Shown in pieces: positions 35,325 to 44,895 of a stretch of DNA of 64,000 bases (its first letter is position 1; the number at the start of each line of letters is the position of its first letter). This stretch comes from an uncultured Polaribacter sp. (lineage in GTDB: Bacteria > Bacteroidota > Bacteroidia > Flavobacteriales > Flavobacteriaceae). Location of the stretch: the NCBI RefSeq assembly GCF_947501385.1, contig NZ_CANMVP010000013.1, positions 1-64,000 on the forward strand, in the 5' to 3' direction. A program made the position numbers and the translations under genes. The notes below the pieces were generated by a model. The model did not search any database, had not been told where the DNA came from, and saw nothing but the letters and a program-made list of their open reading frames with translations.

Positions 35325-36626
35325 ATGAAAAGTGTAGCATTGCACAGTAGACTAACTTCAGTACTCCTAAAAAGTTTTACATTACTTTTATTTTTTGCGT
35401 TCAGCGTATCTTCTTATTCGCAAGATGTAGATGAAGCTCGTCAAAAAGAAGGGAAAAAATTATTCAAATCTTTATGTGCTTCTTGTCATAAATTAGATAA
35501 GAAATTAGTAGGGCCAGCATTAGGTGGTGTTGAAGAACGTAGAGAAAATTCATGGTTAAAATCTTGGATAAAAAATAACGCAGCGTTTCAAAAAGTAAAT
35601 GCGGATGCGGCAGAAGCAGCTTTGTATAGCGCAACAGCTATGAATGCTTTTCCTCAGTTGTCAGATAAAAATATAGATGATGTTTTATATTATACAACCG
35701 TAGGTGAAATCTTAAAGAAACCAGTTGCAGGTGAAGCGGGTGTAACTACACAGGTGCTTGCGCCAAGTGGTGCTCCTGAATGGTTGATTTATTTTTTAGC
35801 AGCTGCAATTGTGGTCGCGTTTTTAATGATTGCTAGTTTATTAAAACAGGTAAGTGAATTAAAAGGAAATAAGAAACCAGAAATTCAGTCTAATTTAAGA
35901 AGAGATCTTCAAGAACTTTGGATTGGTGTTAAAAAGAATACATTTATAAAAGTTTTAGCAACTATTTTTGTATTGTTGGTTGGGGCTTATTTTGTTTTTG
36001 GAACTTTGTACAGCGTTGGTATAGATCAAGGGTATCAGCCCATTCAACCCATTGCATTTTCACATAAAATTCACTCAGGAGAAAATAAAATAGATTGTCA
36101 GTATTGTCACTCATCTGCAAAGCATAGTAAGCATTCTGGGATCCCTTCGGTAAACGTTTGTATGAACTGTCATAAAGCAATTGCAGAAGTAGCAGAAGGA
36201 ACAGAAATTCAGTGGAACGGAATGACTTATGGTAAAGAACAGTTAGACCAAGAGATTGCCAAAGTTTATGAAGCTGCAGGTTGGGATGCTGAGAATTTAG
36301 CATATACTGGTGATGAAAAACCTATCAAATGGGTTCGCATTCATAACCTTCCAGATTTTGCTTATTACAACCATGCACAACACGTAACTGTGGGTGGTGT
36401 AAAATGTCAGAAATGTCATGGACCTGTAGAAGAGATGGATGAGATGTACCAATATTCTCCATTAACAATGGGTTGGTGTATCAACTGTCATAGAGAAACA
36501 AATGTAGATTTAAAAGGAAACGATTATTACGCTAAAATTCATGAGCAATTAGCAGACAAATACGGAGTAGAAAAAGTTACGATTGCTCAGTTAGGTGGAT
36601 TAGAGTGTGGTAAATGTCATTATTAA
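35325..36626 (+). CDS. actA: Alternative Complex III multiheme cytochrome c subunit, fused to a monoheme cytochrome
   Basis: Electron-transfer subunit of the quinol:electron acceptor oxidoreductase. The 433-residue protein has a signal peptide (residues 1-33), one CASCH heme site near residue 51 in a class I-like cytochrome domain, a hydrophobic segment near 145-170 and another near 205-225, then five heme sites: CQYCH (about 258), CMNCH (about 279), CQKCH (about 361), CINCH (about 387) and CGKCH (about 428). ActA of other bacteria is pentaheme, so the N-terminal monoheme domain is an added fusion. First gene of actABCDEF-coxBA. Confidence 0.93.
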   Translation: MKSVALHSRLTSVLLKSFTLLLFFAFSVSSYSQDVDEARQKEGKKLFKSLCASCHKLDKKLVGPALGGVEERRENSWLKSWIKNNAAFQKVNADAAEAALYSATAMNAFPQLSDKNIDDVLYYTTVGEILKKPVAGEAGVTTQVLAPSGAPEWLIYFLAAAIVVAFLMIASLLKQVSELKGNKKPEIQSNLRRDLQELWIGVKKNTFIKVLATIFVLLVGAYFVFGTLYSVGIDQGYQPIQPIAFSHKIHSGENKIDCQYCHSSAKHSKHSGIPSVNVCMNCHKAIAEVAEGTEIQWNGMTYGKEQLDQEIAKVYEAAGWDAENLAYTGDEKPIKWVRIHNLPDFAYYNHAQHVTVGGVKCQKCHGPVEEMDEMYQYSPLTMGWCINCHRETNVDLKGNDYYAKIHEQLADKYGVEKVTIAQLGGLECGKCHY

Positions 36627-36700
36627 TCAAAAATTAAAATGAAAAGAATTATGAAGTTTCTAACTTCTAAATCTTTGAATCAATAAATAAAAAAGTTTAA

Positions 36701-39700
36701 ATGGCTTCAAGCAAAAAATACTGGAAAAGTGTTGAAGAACTAAAAGGTAGTTCTGTTGTTGAAACGCTGAATAAAAATGAATTTGTAGAGAATATTGCTA
36801 CAGACGATTTTTTAGGTGATAAAGAAACGCTTGAGAATTCTTCTACAACACGTAGAGATTTCTTAAAATATGTTGGCTTTACAACAGCTGCAGCTTCATT
36901 AGCAGCTTGTGAAGGACCGGTTGTGAAATCGATCCCTTACGTTGTAAAACCGAACGATATTATTGCCGGTGTTCCAGATTGGTACGCTACTTCGATGGCA
37001 GATGGGTATGATTTCGCAAATATTTTAGTAAAAACACGCGAAGGTCGTCCAATTCAAATCATGCCTAATAAAGAGGCAAACGGAACTACAAGTGCTAGGG
37101 TTCAAGCAGCTGTACTTTCTTTATATGATGAAAAATTACGTTTAAAAGAGCCAACTAAAAATGGTACCGCTATTTCTTGGGGTGCTGCTGATAAAGAAAT
37201 TACACAAAAATTAAACGATTTAAAAGAAGCTGGTAAGCAAGTTGTTCTATTAACAGGGACAATGGCGAGCCCATCAACAGATAAAGTTGTTAATGAATTT
37301 CTTATCACATATCCGAATGCAAAGCATGTAATTTACGATGCAATTTCAGAAGCTGGTGCACTAGACGCTTTTCAAGCAACTTATGGCAAAAGAGCTTTAC
37401 CAAATTATAAATTAGAGAATGCAGAAACAATTGTTTCTTTCGGTGCAGATTTCTTAGGAGATTTTCATGGAGGTTTCGAAAAAGCCTATGTGAATGGTAG
37501 AAAGCCAGAAACAGGCAAAATGTCTTACCATGTTCAACTAGAGAGTAACATGTCTCTTACAGGAGCAAATGCAGACAAACGTATCACTGCGAAACCATCT
37601 GATCTTGTTTTCGGATTGATCAATTTATACAATGCAATAACTAAAGAAGGTGTGGCTTCAAAAGCAACTCCTTTAGATGTTGAAATTCAAAAAATTGCAA
37701 AAACCTTAAGAAAAGCAGGTTCTAAAGGTGTTGTAATGACGGGTATTAATGATGTGAATGCACAGTTGATATCTTTAGCAATAAACAAGGCTTTAAATAG
37801 TGAAATTTTAGACCCTAAGAATTCATTAAATATTCGCCAAGGTAATTTCAACCAAGTACAAGAACTCGTTTCAGATATGAAGTCTGGGAAAGTTGGCGGT
37901 ATCTTAGCAATAAACGTAGATCCATCATATTCTTTGCCAAATGCTACTGAATTTTCAGAAGCATTAAAAAATGTGGATTTAAAAGTAGCTTTATCTGTAG
38001 AAAACAACGCAACTGTAGATGCAATGGATTATGCACTGCCTGCACCTCATTTCTTAGAATCTTGGGGTGATACTCATTTTTCTGAAGGAAATTATGGTTT
38101 AATACAGCCTACAATACAGCCATTATTTAAAACGCGTCAAATTCAAGATACATTATTAAAATGGTCAGGGAATACAACTTTTTATTATGATTATTTAAAA
38201 TTTTTCTGGGGAACAGATGTTTTAGAGGGTTCATCTTGGAACAAAGCGTTGCACAATGGTTTTTACCAAAAAACAATTGCTGTTACTGAGGCTAGTGTAG
38301 AAAGTCCTGCAACTGTTTCAATTGCAGACGCTGCAAGAATTTTAAAAACAATTACAACTCCTTCAGCAATGGAGCTGAGCTTATATACAAAGACTGGTTT
38401 AGGAGATGGGAAACAAGCAAACAATCCTTGGTTGCAAGAATTTCCAGATCCAATTACAAGAGCTTCTTGGGACAATTATTTAACAATGTCTATTCCAGAT
38501 GCTAGAGCATTAGGTTTTTCAAACCCTGTAAAAGACAACGGTGCTATCAATGGCGATTATGCGAAAGTATCGGTGAACGGTAAAGAAGTTGTAGTTCCTG
38601 TAATGATTCAGCCAGGTCAGGCAAATGGTTCTGTAGGTTTGGCATTAGGTTTTGGAAAAACATTTGGTTTAAAAGAAGAAATGCAGGTGGGTGTGAATGC
38701 ATATCCTTTATACAAAGGTGGCAATAGCATTCAATACAATGTAGCGATAGAAAAAGTAGTGGGAACTCACAAGTTTGCTTGTACACAAGTACAGAAAACA
38801 ATTGCGGGTCGTCATGATATTTTAAAAGTAGCTTCATTAAAAGAATATAAAAATGTAGATCCTAAAGATCATCACCATGGATGGAACAAGCCAGCGTATG
38901 TTTCTTATGATCACAAAGAAGTAGAAGCAAATACAATAGACCTTTGGGATGAACACAATAGAGATATTGGGCATCACTTTAATTTATCTATAGATTTAAC
39001 TTCTTGTACAGGGTGTGGTGCTTGTGTGGTTGCTTGTCATGCAGAAAACAATGTACCTGTGGTAGGTAAAAATGAAGTTAGAATTGGTAGAGATATGCAC
39101 TGGTTGCGTATTGATAGATATTATTCTTCTAAAGTTGAAACAAGAGCAGAAGCAAAAGAATTAGGTTTAGGGATTGCAGAAACGTATCAAGTTTTAGAAA
39201 CGGAGGCAGAAAATCCTGAAGTTACTTTTCAACCAATGATGTGTCAGCACTGTAACCATGCTCCTTGTGAGACGGTTTGTCCTGTTGCTGCAACAACACA
39301 TGGTCGTCAAGGTCAAAATCAAATGACCTATAATAGATGTGTTGGTACAAGATATTGTGCAAATAACTGCCCTTATAGAGTTCGTAGATTTAACTGGTTT
39401 AGTTATGCAAATAATAACGAGTTCGATTTCAACATGAATAACGAATATGGTAAAATGGTGTTAAACCCAGATGTTGTAGTTCGTTCTAGAGGAGTTATGG
39501 AGAAATGTTCTATGTGTATTCAAATGACACAAGCAACAATTTTAAAAGCGAAGAAAGAAGGTAGAAAAGTAAATACAGATGAATTTGAAACAGCTTGTTC
39601 TTCTGCATGTACTACTGGAGCTTTGGTTTTTGGAGATGTGAATAACAAAGAAGACGAAGTAGCCGCATTAGCAGAAGATAAAAGAGCATACAATGTATTA

Positions 39701-39766
39701 GATTACCTTCAAACGAAGCCTAATGTAGTATATCAAGTAAAAGTAAGAAACACAAACGAAGCGTAA
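36701..39766 (+). CDS. actB: Alternative Complex III iron-sulfur/molybdopterin-like subunit, Tat-exported
   Basis: Large periplasmic subunit, 1021 residues, fusing a molybdopterin oxidoreductase-like domain (about 50-740) to a ferredoxin-type domain (about 760-1000). An internal Tat-type signal, TTRRDFLKYVGFTTAAASLAAC, lies near residues 48-69 rather than at the N-terminus; this variant is typical of ActB. Iron-sulfur ligands are visible in CTGCGACVVACHAENN, CQHCNHAPCETVCP, CVGTRYCANNCPYR and CSMCIQ. The family is thought not to bind molybdopterin. It lies 74 bp after actA, 22 bp before actC. Confidence 0.95.
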   Translation: MASSKKYWKSVEELKGSSVVETLNKNEFVENIATDDFLGDKETLENSSTTRRDFLKYVGFTTAAASLAACEGPVVKSIPYVVKPNDIIAGVPDWYATSMADGYDFANILVKTREGRPIQIMPNKEANGTTSARVQAAVLSLYDEKLRLKEPTKNGTAISWGAADKEITQKLNDLKEAGKQVVLLTGTMASPSTDKVVNEFLITYPNAKHVIYDAISEAGALDAFQATYGKRALPNYKLENAETIVSFGADFLGDFHGGFEKAYVNGRKPETGKMSYHVQLESNMSLTGANADKRITAKPSDLVFGLINLYNAITKEGVASKATPLDVEIQKIAKTLRKAGSKGVVMTGINDVNAQLISLAINKALNSEILDPKNSLNIRQGNFNQVQELVSDMKSGKVGGILAINVDPSYSLPNATEFSEALKNVDLKVALSVENNATVDAMDYALPAPHFLESWGDTHFSEGNYGLIQPTIQPLFKTRQIQDTLLKWSGNTTFYYDYLKFFWGTDVLEGSSWNKALHNGFYQKTIAVTEASVESPATVSIADAARILKTITTPSAMELSLYTKTGLGDGKQANNPWLQEFPDPITRASWDNYLTMSIPDARALGFSNPVKDNGAINGDYAKVSVNGKEVVVPVMIQPGQANGSVGLALGFGKTFGLKEEMQVGVNAYPLYKGGNSIQYNVAIEKVVGTHKFACTQVQKTIAGRHDILKVASLKEYKNVDPKDHHHGWNKPAYVSYDHKEVEANTIDLWDEHNRDIGHHFNLSIDLTSCTGCGACVVACHAENNVPVVGKNEVRIGRDMHWLRIDRYYSSKVETRAEAKELGLGIAETYQVLETEAENPEVTFQPMMCQHCNHAPCETVCPVAATTHGRQGQNQMTYNRCVGTRYCANNCPYRVRRFNWFSYANNNEFDFNMNNEYGKMVLNPDVVVRSRGVMEKCSMCIQMTQATILKAKKEGRKVNTDEFETACSSACTTGALVFGDVNNKEDEVAALAEDKRAYNVLDYLQTKPNVVYQVKVRNTNEA

Positions 39767-39788
39767 TTAAATTTTAAGTTTTAAAAAT

Positions 39789-41246
39789 ATGTCTCATTAC
39801 GAAGCACCCATAAGGGAACCTTTAGTATTAGGTGATAAAAGTTACCACGATATTACCGAAGACATTGCAAGACCTATAGAAGGGGCTGCAAATAAGAATT
39901 GGTACATAGCATTCTATATTTCTTTAGCAGCAATGCTTTGGGGATTCGGGTGTATCTTCTATACAGTAGGAACTGGTATTGGAGTTTGGGGATTAAATAA
40001 AAACATTGGTTGGGCTTGGGATATTACCAACTTTGTATGGTGGGTAGGTATTGGTCATGCAGGAACCTTAATTTCTGCAGTACTTTTGTTATTCCGTCAG
40101 AAATGGAGAATGGCCATAAACCGTTCTGCAGAAGCAATGACAATTTTTGCAGTATTTCAAGCAGGGTTGTTTCCAATCATTCACATGGGAAGACCATGGA
40201 ACGCCTATTGGGTGTTACCGCTTCCAAATCAATTTGGTTCCTTGTGGGTAAATTTTAACTCACCATTACTTTGGGATGTATTTGCAATATCAACCTATTT
40301 ATCTGTATCGTTAGTTTTCTGGTGGACAGGTTTATTGCCAGATTTTGCAATGATTCGTGATAGAGCTGTAAAGCCTTTTCAAAAGAAAATATATGCTTTA
40401 TTATCATTTGGTTGGTCTGGTAGAGCAAAAGATTGGCAACGTTTCGAAGAGGTATCTTTGGTTCTTGCAGGTTTAGCAACACCATTAGTACTTTCTGTAC
40501 ACACAATTGTATCTATGGATTTTGCTACCTCAATCAATCCAGGTTGGCACTCAACAATTTTCCCTCCCTACTTTGTAGCTGGAGCGATCTTTTCAGGATT
40601 TGCAATGGTACAAACCTTGTTAGGAATTATGAGAAAGGTAACTAATATGGAAGATTATATTACCCGTATGCATATTGAGTATATGAATATTGTAATTATT
40701 TTAACTGGTGGAATTGTAGCTGTAGCTTATGCAACAGAGTTTTTTATCGCATGGTATACGGGTTCACCTTATGAAAATTACACCTATTTATCAGTAGGAG
40801 CAGCAACAGGTCCTTATGCTTGGGCATTCTGGTCTCTGATTATATTTAACATCATTACACCTCAGTTGCTTTGGATAAAGAAATTTAGAAGAAGTTTTAT
40901 AATCACTTTTATCATCTCTATTGCTATCAATATAGGTATGTGGTTTGAACGTTTTGACATTATTGCAATTGTATTAAGTAAAGGGCATTTACCATCAACC
41001 TGGTGGCGTTTTGAGCCAACGTTTGTAGATGTAGGTATCTTTATTGGTACCATAGGATTTTTCTTTGTATTATTCTTATTATATGCAAGAACATTCCCTG
41101 TAATTGCACAAGCAGAAGTGAAAACAATTTTAAAATCTTCGGGTGAATTTTACAAGAAGAGAAGAGCACAAGGAGTTCCTACAAAACCTGCAATTGTTGT
41201 TGCAGTAGTTAAAAAGGAAGATGCTAATAACAATTTAAACGAATAA
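39789..41246 (+). CDS. actC: Alternative Complex III membrane subunit, NrfD-like
   Basis: Integral membrane quinol-site subunit of 485 residues with about ten hydrophobic segments, in the NrfD/PsrC family. Recognisable parts are the cytoplasmic start MSHYEAPIREPLVLGDKSYHDIT and WWVGIGHAGTLISAVLLLFRQKWR near residue 80, with the conserved His. Stop and the next start are separated by 2 bp, so it is tightly coupled to actD. Confidence 0.95.
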   Translation: MSHYEAPIREPLVLGDKSYHDITEDIARPIEGAANKNWYIAFYISLAAMLWGFGCIFYTVGTGIGVWGLNKNIGWAWDITNFVWWVGIGHAGTLISAVLLLFRQKWRMAINRSAEAMTIFAVFQAGLFPIIHMGRPWNAYWVLPLPNQFGSLWVNFNSPLLWDVFAISTYLSVSLVFWWTGLLPDFAMIRDRAVKPFQKKIYALLSFGWSGRAKDWQRFEEVSLVLAGLATPLVLSVHTIVSMDFATSINPGWHSTIFPPYFVAGAIFSGFAMVQTLLGIMRKVTNMEDYITRMHIEYMNIVIILTGGIVAVAYATEFFIAWYTGSPYENYTYLSVGAATGPYAWAFWSLIIFNIITPQLLWIKKFRRSFIITFIISIAINIGMWFERFDIIAIVLSKGHLPSTWWRFEPTFVDVGIFIGTIGFFFVLFLLYARTFPVIAQAEVKTILKSSGEFYKKRRAQGVPTKPAIVVAVVKKEDANNNLNE

Positions 41247-41248
41247 TT

Positions 41249-41776
41249 ATGGAATCATCAAAAGTTATTCACGCGTTTTATACTGATGACGAAATTTTGT
41301 TAGACGCTGTAAAAATTATAAAAGGAAAACATCATCATATCGAGGAAGTGTTTTGTCCATTTCCGGTACACGGACTAGACAAAGCAATGGGCTTAGCTCC
41401 AACAAGATTAGCAATTACAGCTTTCTTTTATGGAATTACAGGTTTGGCTTTTGCTATTTGGATGACAAATTATATGATGATAGAAGATTGGCCACAAGAT
41501 ATTGGTGGGAAACCAAGTTTTTCTTGGATGGAAAACATGCCAGCATTTGTACCAATTATGTTCGAATTAACCGTGTTTTTTGCAGCTCATTTAATGGTGA
41601 TTACTTTTTATATGAGAAGTAGAATTTGGCCATTTAAAGATGCAGAAAATCCAGATCCAAGAACTACAGATGATCATTTTTTAATGGAAATTCCAGTGCA
41701 TAATAACGAAGAAGAATTAACTTCTTTATTAGCAAGTACAGGAGCTGTAGAAATTAATGTAGTAGACAAGCACTAA
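41249..41776 (+). CDS. actD: Alternative Complex III subunit ActD (DUF3341)
   Basis: A 175-residue membrane subunit with the DUF3341 layout: a soluble N-terminus (AFYTDDEILLDAVKIIKGKHHHIEEVFCPFPVHGLDKAMGL, read as a block from about 9 to 49) and two transmembrane helices (about 53-75 and 97-120). It lies 2 bp after actC and 10 bp before actE. Confidence 0.95.
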   Translation: MESSKVIHAFYTDDEILLDAVKIIKGKHHHIEEVFCPFPVHGLDKAMGLAPTRLAITAFFYGITGLAFAIWMTNYMMIEDWPQDIGGKPSFSWMENMPAFVPIMFELTVFFAAHLMVITFYMRSRIWPFKDAENPDPRTTDDHFLMEIPVHNNEEELTSLLASTGAVEINVVDKH

Positions 41777-41786
41777 TATATAGATA

Positions 41787-42341
41787 ATGAAGAATTTTAA
41801 GTTAATTATCGCTTTAGTAGTTTTTGCAAGTATCGTTTCTTGTAATGACAAAAAGACAAGACAAGCCCAATACATGCCAGACATGTATGAATCTATACCT
41901 TATGATGTAGATGCGGAAAATGGTTTGAAAGGAGAGCCTGTAAATAGTAAACCTGTGGTTGGTACCATACCACGTGGAGGAACACCTGCTTATGATATTC
42001 CTGATACGATAGACGGTTATGAGAAAGCTAAAACTGAATTGATTTCTCCTTTAGATAAGACTGAAAAGAATTTAGACAATGGTAAGAAGATGTACACCAT
42101 TTATTGTGTTTCTTGTCATGGTAAGAAAGGTGATGGAAACGGATACCTATCAACATCAGAAAAATTTGCAGGAATACCAAACTATAAAGATAGAGATATT
42201 ACAGAAGGTAGTATTTACCACGTATTAATACATGGTAAAAACTTAATGGGATCTCATTCAGGTCAGTTAACGTATAAAGAACGCTGGCAAATTGTACAAT
42301 ATGTAGAAGTATTGCGTGAAGATTTGTTAAAAACAGAATAA
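41787..42341 (+). CDS. actE: Alternative Complex III monoheme cytochrome c lipoprotein
   Basis: A 184-residue lipoprotein (signal with lipobox FASIVSCND, Cys about residue 19) with one cytochrome c domain. The heme-binding CVSCHGKKGDGNG lies near residue 107, and the axial Met is probably in KNLMGSHSGQL near 152. It is exposed to the periplasm and probably passes electrons to the CuA centre of the adjacent oxidase. It lies 21 bp before actF. Confidence 0.94.
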   Translation: MKNFKLIIALVVFASIVSCNDKKTRQAQYMPDMYESIPYDVDAENGLKGEPVNSKPVVGTIPRGGTPAYDIPDTIDGYEKAKTELISPLDKTEKNLDNGKKMYTIYCVSCHGKKGDGNGYLSTSEKFAGIPNYKDRDITEGSIYHVLIHGKNLMGSHSGQLTYKERWQIVQYVEVLREDLLKTE

Positions 42342-42362
42342 AAAAGATAGAATACGAAAGAT

Positions 42363-43817
42363 ATGTATCAATTCTCAGGTAAATTAAAAACATTCTCATT
42401 AGCACTAATTATTATTGGTGTTGTAGGAATTGCATTCAGTTTTTATAGTGGTTCTCAAAAGACCATAGAAGATGCTAGACATGCAATTGAAACATCTCAT
42501 AGTGATGGCCATGGAAACACGCATGCAGAAACTGATAATGCTGAGCACAGCACAAAGACTGTTGAAAGCGATCATAACAGCGCTTCAGGAGTTCATGTTA
42601 GTGAAGAAAATATAGACAAAACAATGAGTGGGCACGGTGCTCATGATGACGATTCTCATGCAGAACATGTTTTACATCAAATGCAAAATAGACCTTGGTC
42701 TGCTTTTTATGTTGCTTTATTTTTCTCTTTAGGATTAACACTATTAATTTTAGCTTTCTATGCAATACAAAGAGTTGCACAAGTGGGTTGGTCTGTAGTT
42801 ATTTTAAGAGTGATGGAAGCAATTACGGCAAATTTACTACCAGTATCTATCATTATGATTGTGGTGCTTGTGGCGTCTGTAATGCATTTAAATCATCTTT
42901 TTCCATGGATGGCTGAAGGAACTTTCGATCCTACAAGCCCTAATTACGATCCGATTGTAGATGGTAAATCTTGGTGGATGAATACGACAGGGTTTTTAGT
43001 AAGAAGTATCGCATACCTAGTAATTTGGAATGCCTACAGATTTATCATTAGAAAAGGTTCTATTAAAGAAGATACTGCAAACGATGGCAATAAAACGTAT
43101 AAAAAAAATTACAACACATCAGTAGTATTTTTATTCTTGTTTATGATCTCAGAATCTATGATGTCTTGGGATTGGATCATGGGGTTAGATCCTCACTGGT
43201 TCTCTACATTATTTGGTTGGTATGTTTTAGCTACCTTATTGGTAAGTGCCTTAACTGTAATTGCTTTTGTAACTATTTATTTACGTTCTAAAGGTGCAAT
43301 ACCTGGTATTAACGACAGTCATATTCATGATTTAGCAAAATTTATGTTTGGTTTCTCTGTATTCTGGACGTATTTATGGTTTGCACAATTTATGTTAATC
43401 TGGTATGCAAACATTCCAGAAGAAACAACCTACTTTGTGGCAAGATTTACAGAATATAAAGTACCATTTTTAGCAATGGTTGTAATGAATTTTGTTTTTC
43501 CAATCTTGTTATTAATTAACAGTGATTTTAAAAGCAAACCTTGGTTTGTATTTATTGGAGGAACGGTAATCTTAATTGGTCATTATGTAGACGTATTCAT
43601 CATGGTGATGCCATCTACAGTAGGCGCACAATGGTCATTTGGGATTCCAGAAATTAGTTCATTATTGTTTTTTATAGGATTGTTAATTTATACAACATTT
43701 AGTGCATTTGCAAAAGCAAATCCTATAGCAAAAGGAAATCCATTTTTAGAAGAAAGTGAACATTTCCATTATTACAATATTGAACACACAGGAGAAGGAT
43801 CAGCTGATCATCATTAA
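42363..43817 (+). CDS. actF: Alternative Complex III membrane subunit ActF
   Basis: A second large membrane subunit of the NrfD-like superfamily, 484 residues, about ten transmembrane helices. The first helix (about 10-27) is followed by a His/Asp/Ser-rich periplasmic insert (about 30-105) with many HxxH-like groups, which is longer than expected for ActF and could bind metal. The conserved WMNTTGFLVRSIAYLVIWNAYR and MSWDWIMGLDPHWFSTLFGWY segments follow. It lies 36 bp before coxB. Confidence 0.94.
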   Translation: MYQFSGKLKTFSLALIIIGVVGIAFSFYSGSQKTIEDARHAIETSHSDGHGNTHAETDNAEHSTKTVESDHNSASGVHVSEENIDKTMSGHGAHDDDSHAEHVLHQMQNRPWSAFYVALFFSLGLTLLILAFYAIQRVAQVGWSVVILRVMEAITANLLPVSIIMIVVLVASVMHLNHLFPWMAEGTFDPTSPNYDPIVDGKSWWMNTTGFLVRSIAYLVIWNAYRFIIRKGSIKEDTANDGNKTYKKNYNTSVVFLFLFMISESMMSWDWIMGLDPHWFSTLFGWYVLATLLVSALTVIAFVTIYLRSKGAIPGINDSHIHDLAKFMFGFSVFWTYLWFAQFMLIWYANIPEETTYFVARFTEYKVPFLAMVVMNFVFPILLLINSDFKSKPWFVFIGGTVILIGHYVDVFIMVMPSTVGAQWSFGIPEISSLLFFIGLLIYTTFSAFAKANPIAKGNPFLEESEHFHYYNIEHTGEGSADHH

Positions 43818-43853
43818 TAAATAATTGAATTAAAAAATTAAGACAAGATAAAT

Positions 43854-44861
43854 ATGCTAGCTCTATTTTATATTTTTATAGGTGTTGCGATTGGTGTAAG
43901 TGTTTGGCAGATTACTAGAATCATGAACTTTAGAAGTTCTATTGCTGATGATAAAGACAATGCTGCTCAAGGTAAATATGCACTCGGCTTTATGGCTTTT
44001 TTATATGCAATGATGATTTATTGTTTGATCTTCATGAATGTAATAATGCTGCCAGAATCTGCTTCTATTGAAGGAGAACATGACGATAATTTATTTGACA
44101 TTACATTTTGGTTGATTGGAGTTGTTCAGTTTATCATGCAATTTTTAATTTTCTACTTTACTTTTAAATATAGAGGAAGCAAAGATAGAAAAGCAAAATT
44201 CTACGCAGACAGTCATAAACTAGAATTTATTTGGACGGTTACTCCAGCAGTTGTTTTGGTTGTACTAATTGGTTATGGTTTGTGGCAATGGAATAACGTA
44301 ATGGATTTGTCTGATGAAAAAGATGCTATTGTTATAGAAGTATACTCTCAACAATTTAATTGGAAAGCACGTTATGCGGGTGCAGACAATACATTAGGTT
44401 TAGGAAATGTAAACTTTATCAAAGGTATCAATACCATGGGTGTTGATATGACAGATAAAAATGCAGCAGATGACAAACAAGTAACAGAATTGTATCTGCC
44501 TAAAGGAAGAAAAATACATTTTAAGTTTCGTTCTCAAGATGTGCTACACTCGGCCTATATGCCTCATTTTAGAGCGCAAATGAATTGTGTTCCAGGAATG
44601 GTTACAGAATTTGGTTTTACGCCAAAATATACTACTTTAGAAATGAGAGACCAACCTGAAGTGATTGAAAAAGTTATCGGAATCAATAAAATAAGAAAAG
44701 CAAAAGGAGAAGACCTTTACACCTTTGATTATTTGTTGCTATGTAACAAAATTTGTGGAGCATCTCATTACAACATGCAAATGAAAATTACGGTTGTAGA
44801 GCAAGACAAATACGATAAATGGTTGTCAGAGCAACCAACATTAGCAGAAGTTATTAAATAA
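43854..44861 (+). CDS. coxB: Cytochrome c oxidase subunit II
   Basis: CuA-bearing subunit of the heme-copper oxidase, 335 residues. It has N-terminal hydrophobic helices (residues 1-20, 42-62, 80-105, and 128-145) and a periplasmic cupredoxin domain. CuA ligands are visible: His in DVLHSAYMPHFRAQMNC, then C-x3-C-x3-H-x2-M in CNKICGASHYNM (about residues 297-308). The aromatic QQFNWKARY segment is typical. Placed right after actF, it fits direct coupling of ACIII to the oxidase. Confidence 0.95.
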   Translation: MLALFYIFIGVAIGVSVWQITRIMNFRSSIADDKDNAAQGKYALGFMAFLYAMMIYCLIFMNVIMLPESASIEGEHDDNLFDITFWLIGVVQFIMQFLIFYFTFKYRGSKDRKAKFYADSHKLEFIWTVTPAVVLVVLIGYGLWQWNNVMDLSDEKDAIVIEVYSQQFNWKARYAGADNTLGLGNVNFIKGINTMGVDMTDKNAADDKQVTELYLPKGRKIHFKFRSQDVLHSAYMPHFRAQMNCVPGMVTEFGFTPKYTTLEMRDQPEVIEKVIGINKIRKAKGEDLYTFDYLLLCNKICGASHYNMQMKITVVEQDKYDKWLSEQPTLAEVIK

Positions 44862-44895
44862 TTTATAATAAAAAATACTACAAATAAGTAAGATT

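Noticed and set aside
37687..38837. Minus-strand frames opposite actB
   Set aside because: They overlap a strongly supported 1021-residue gene in antisense and have no recognisable domain.
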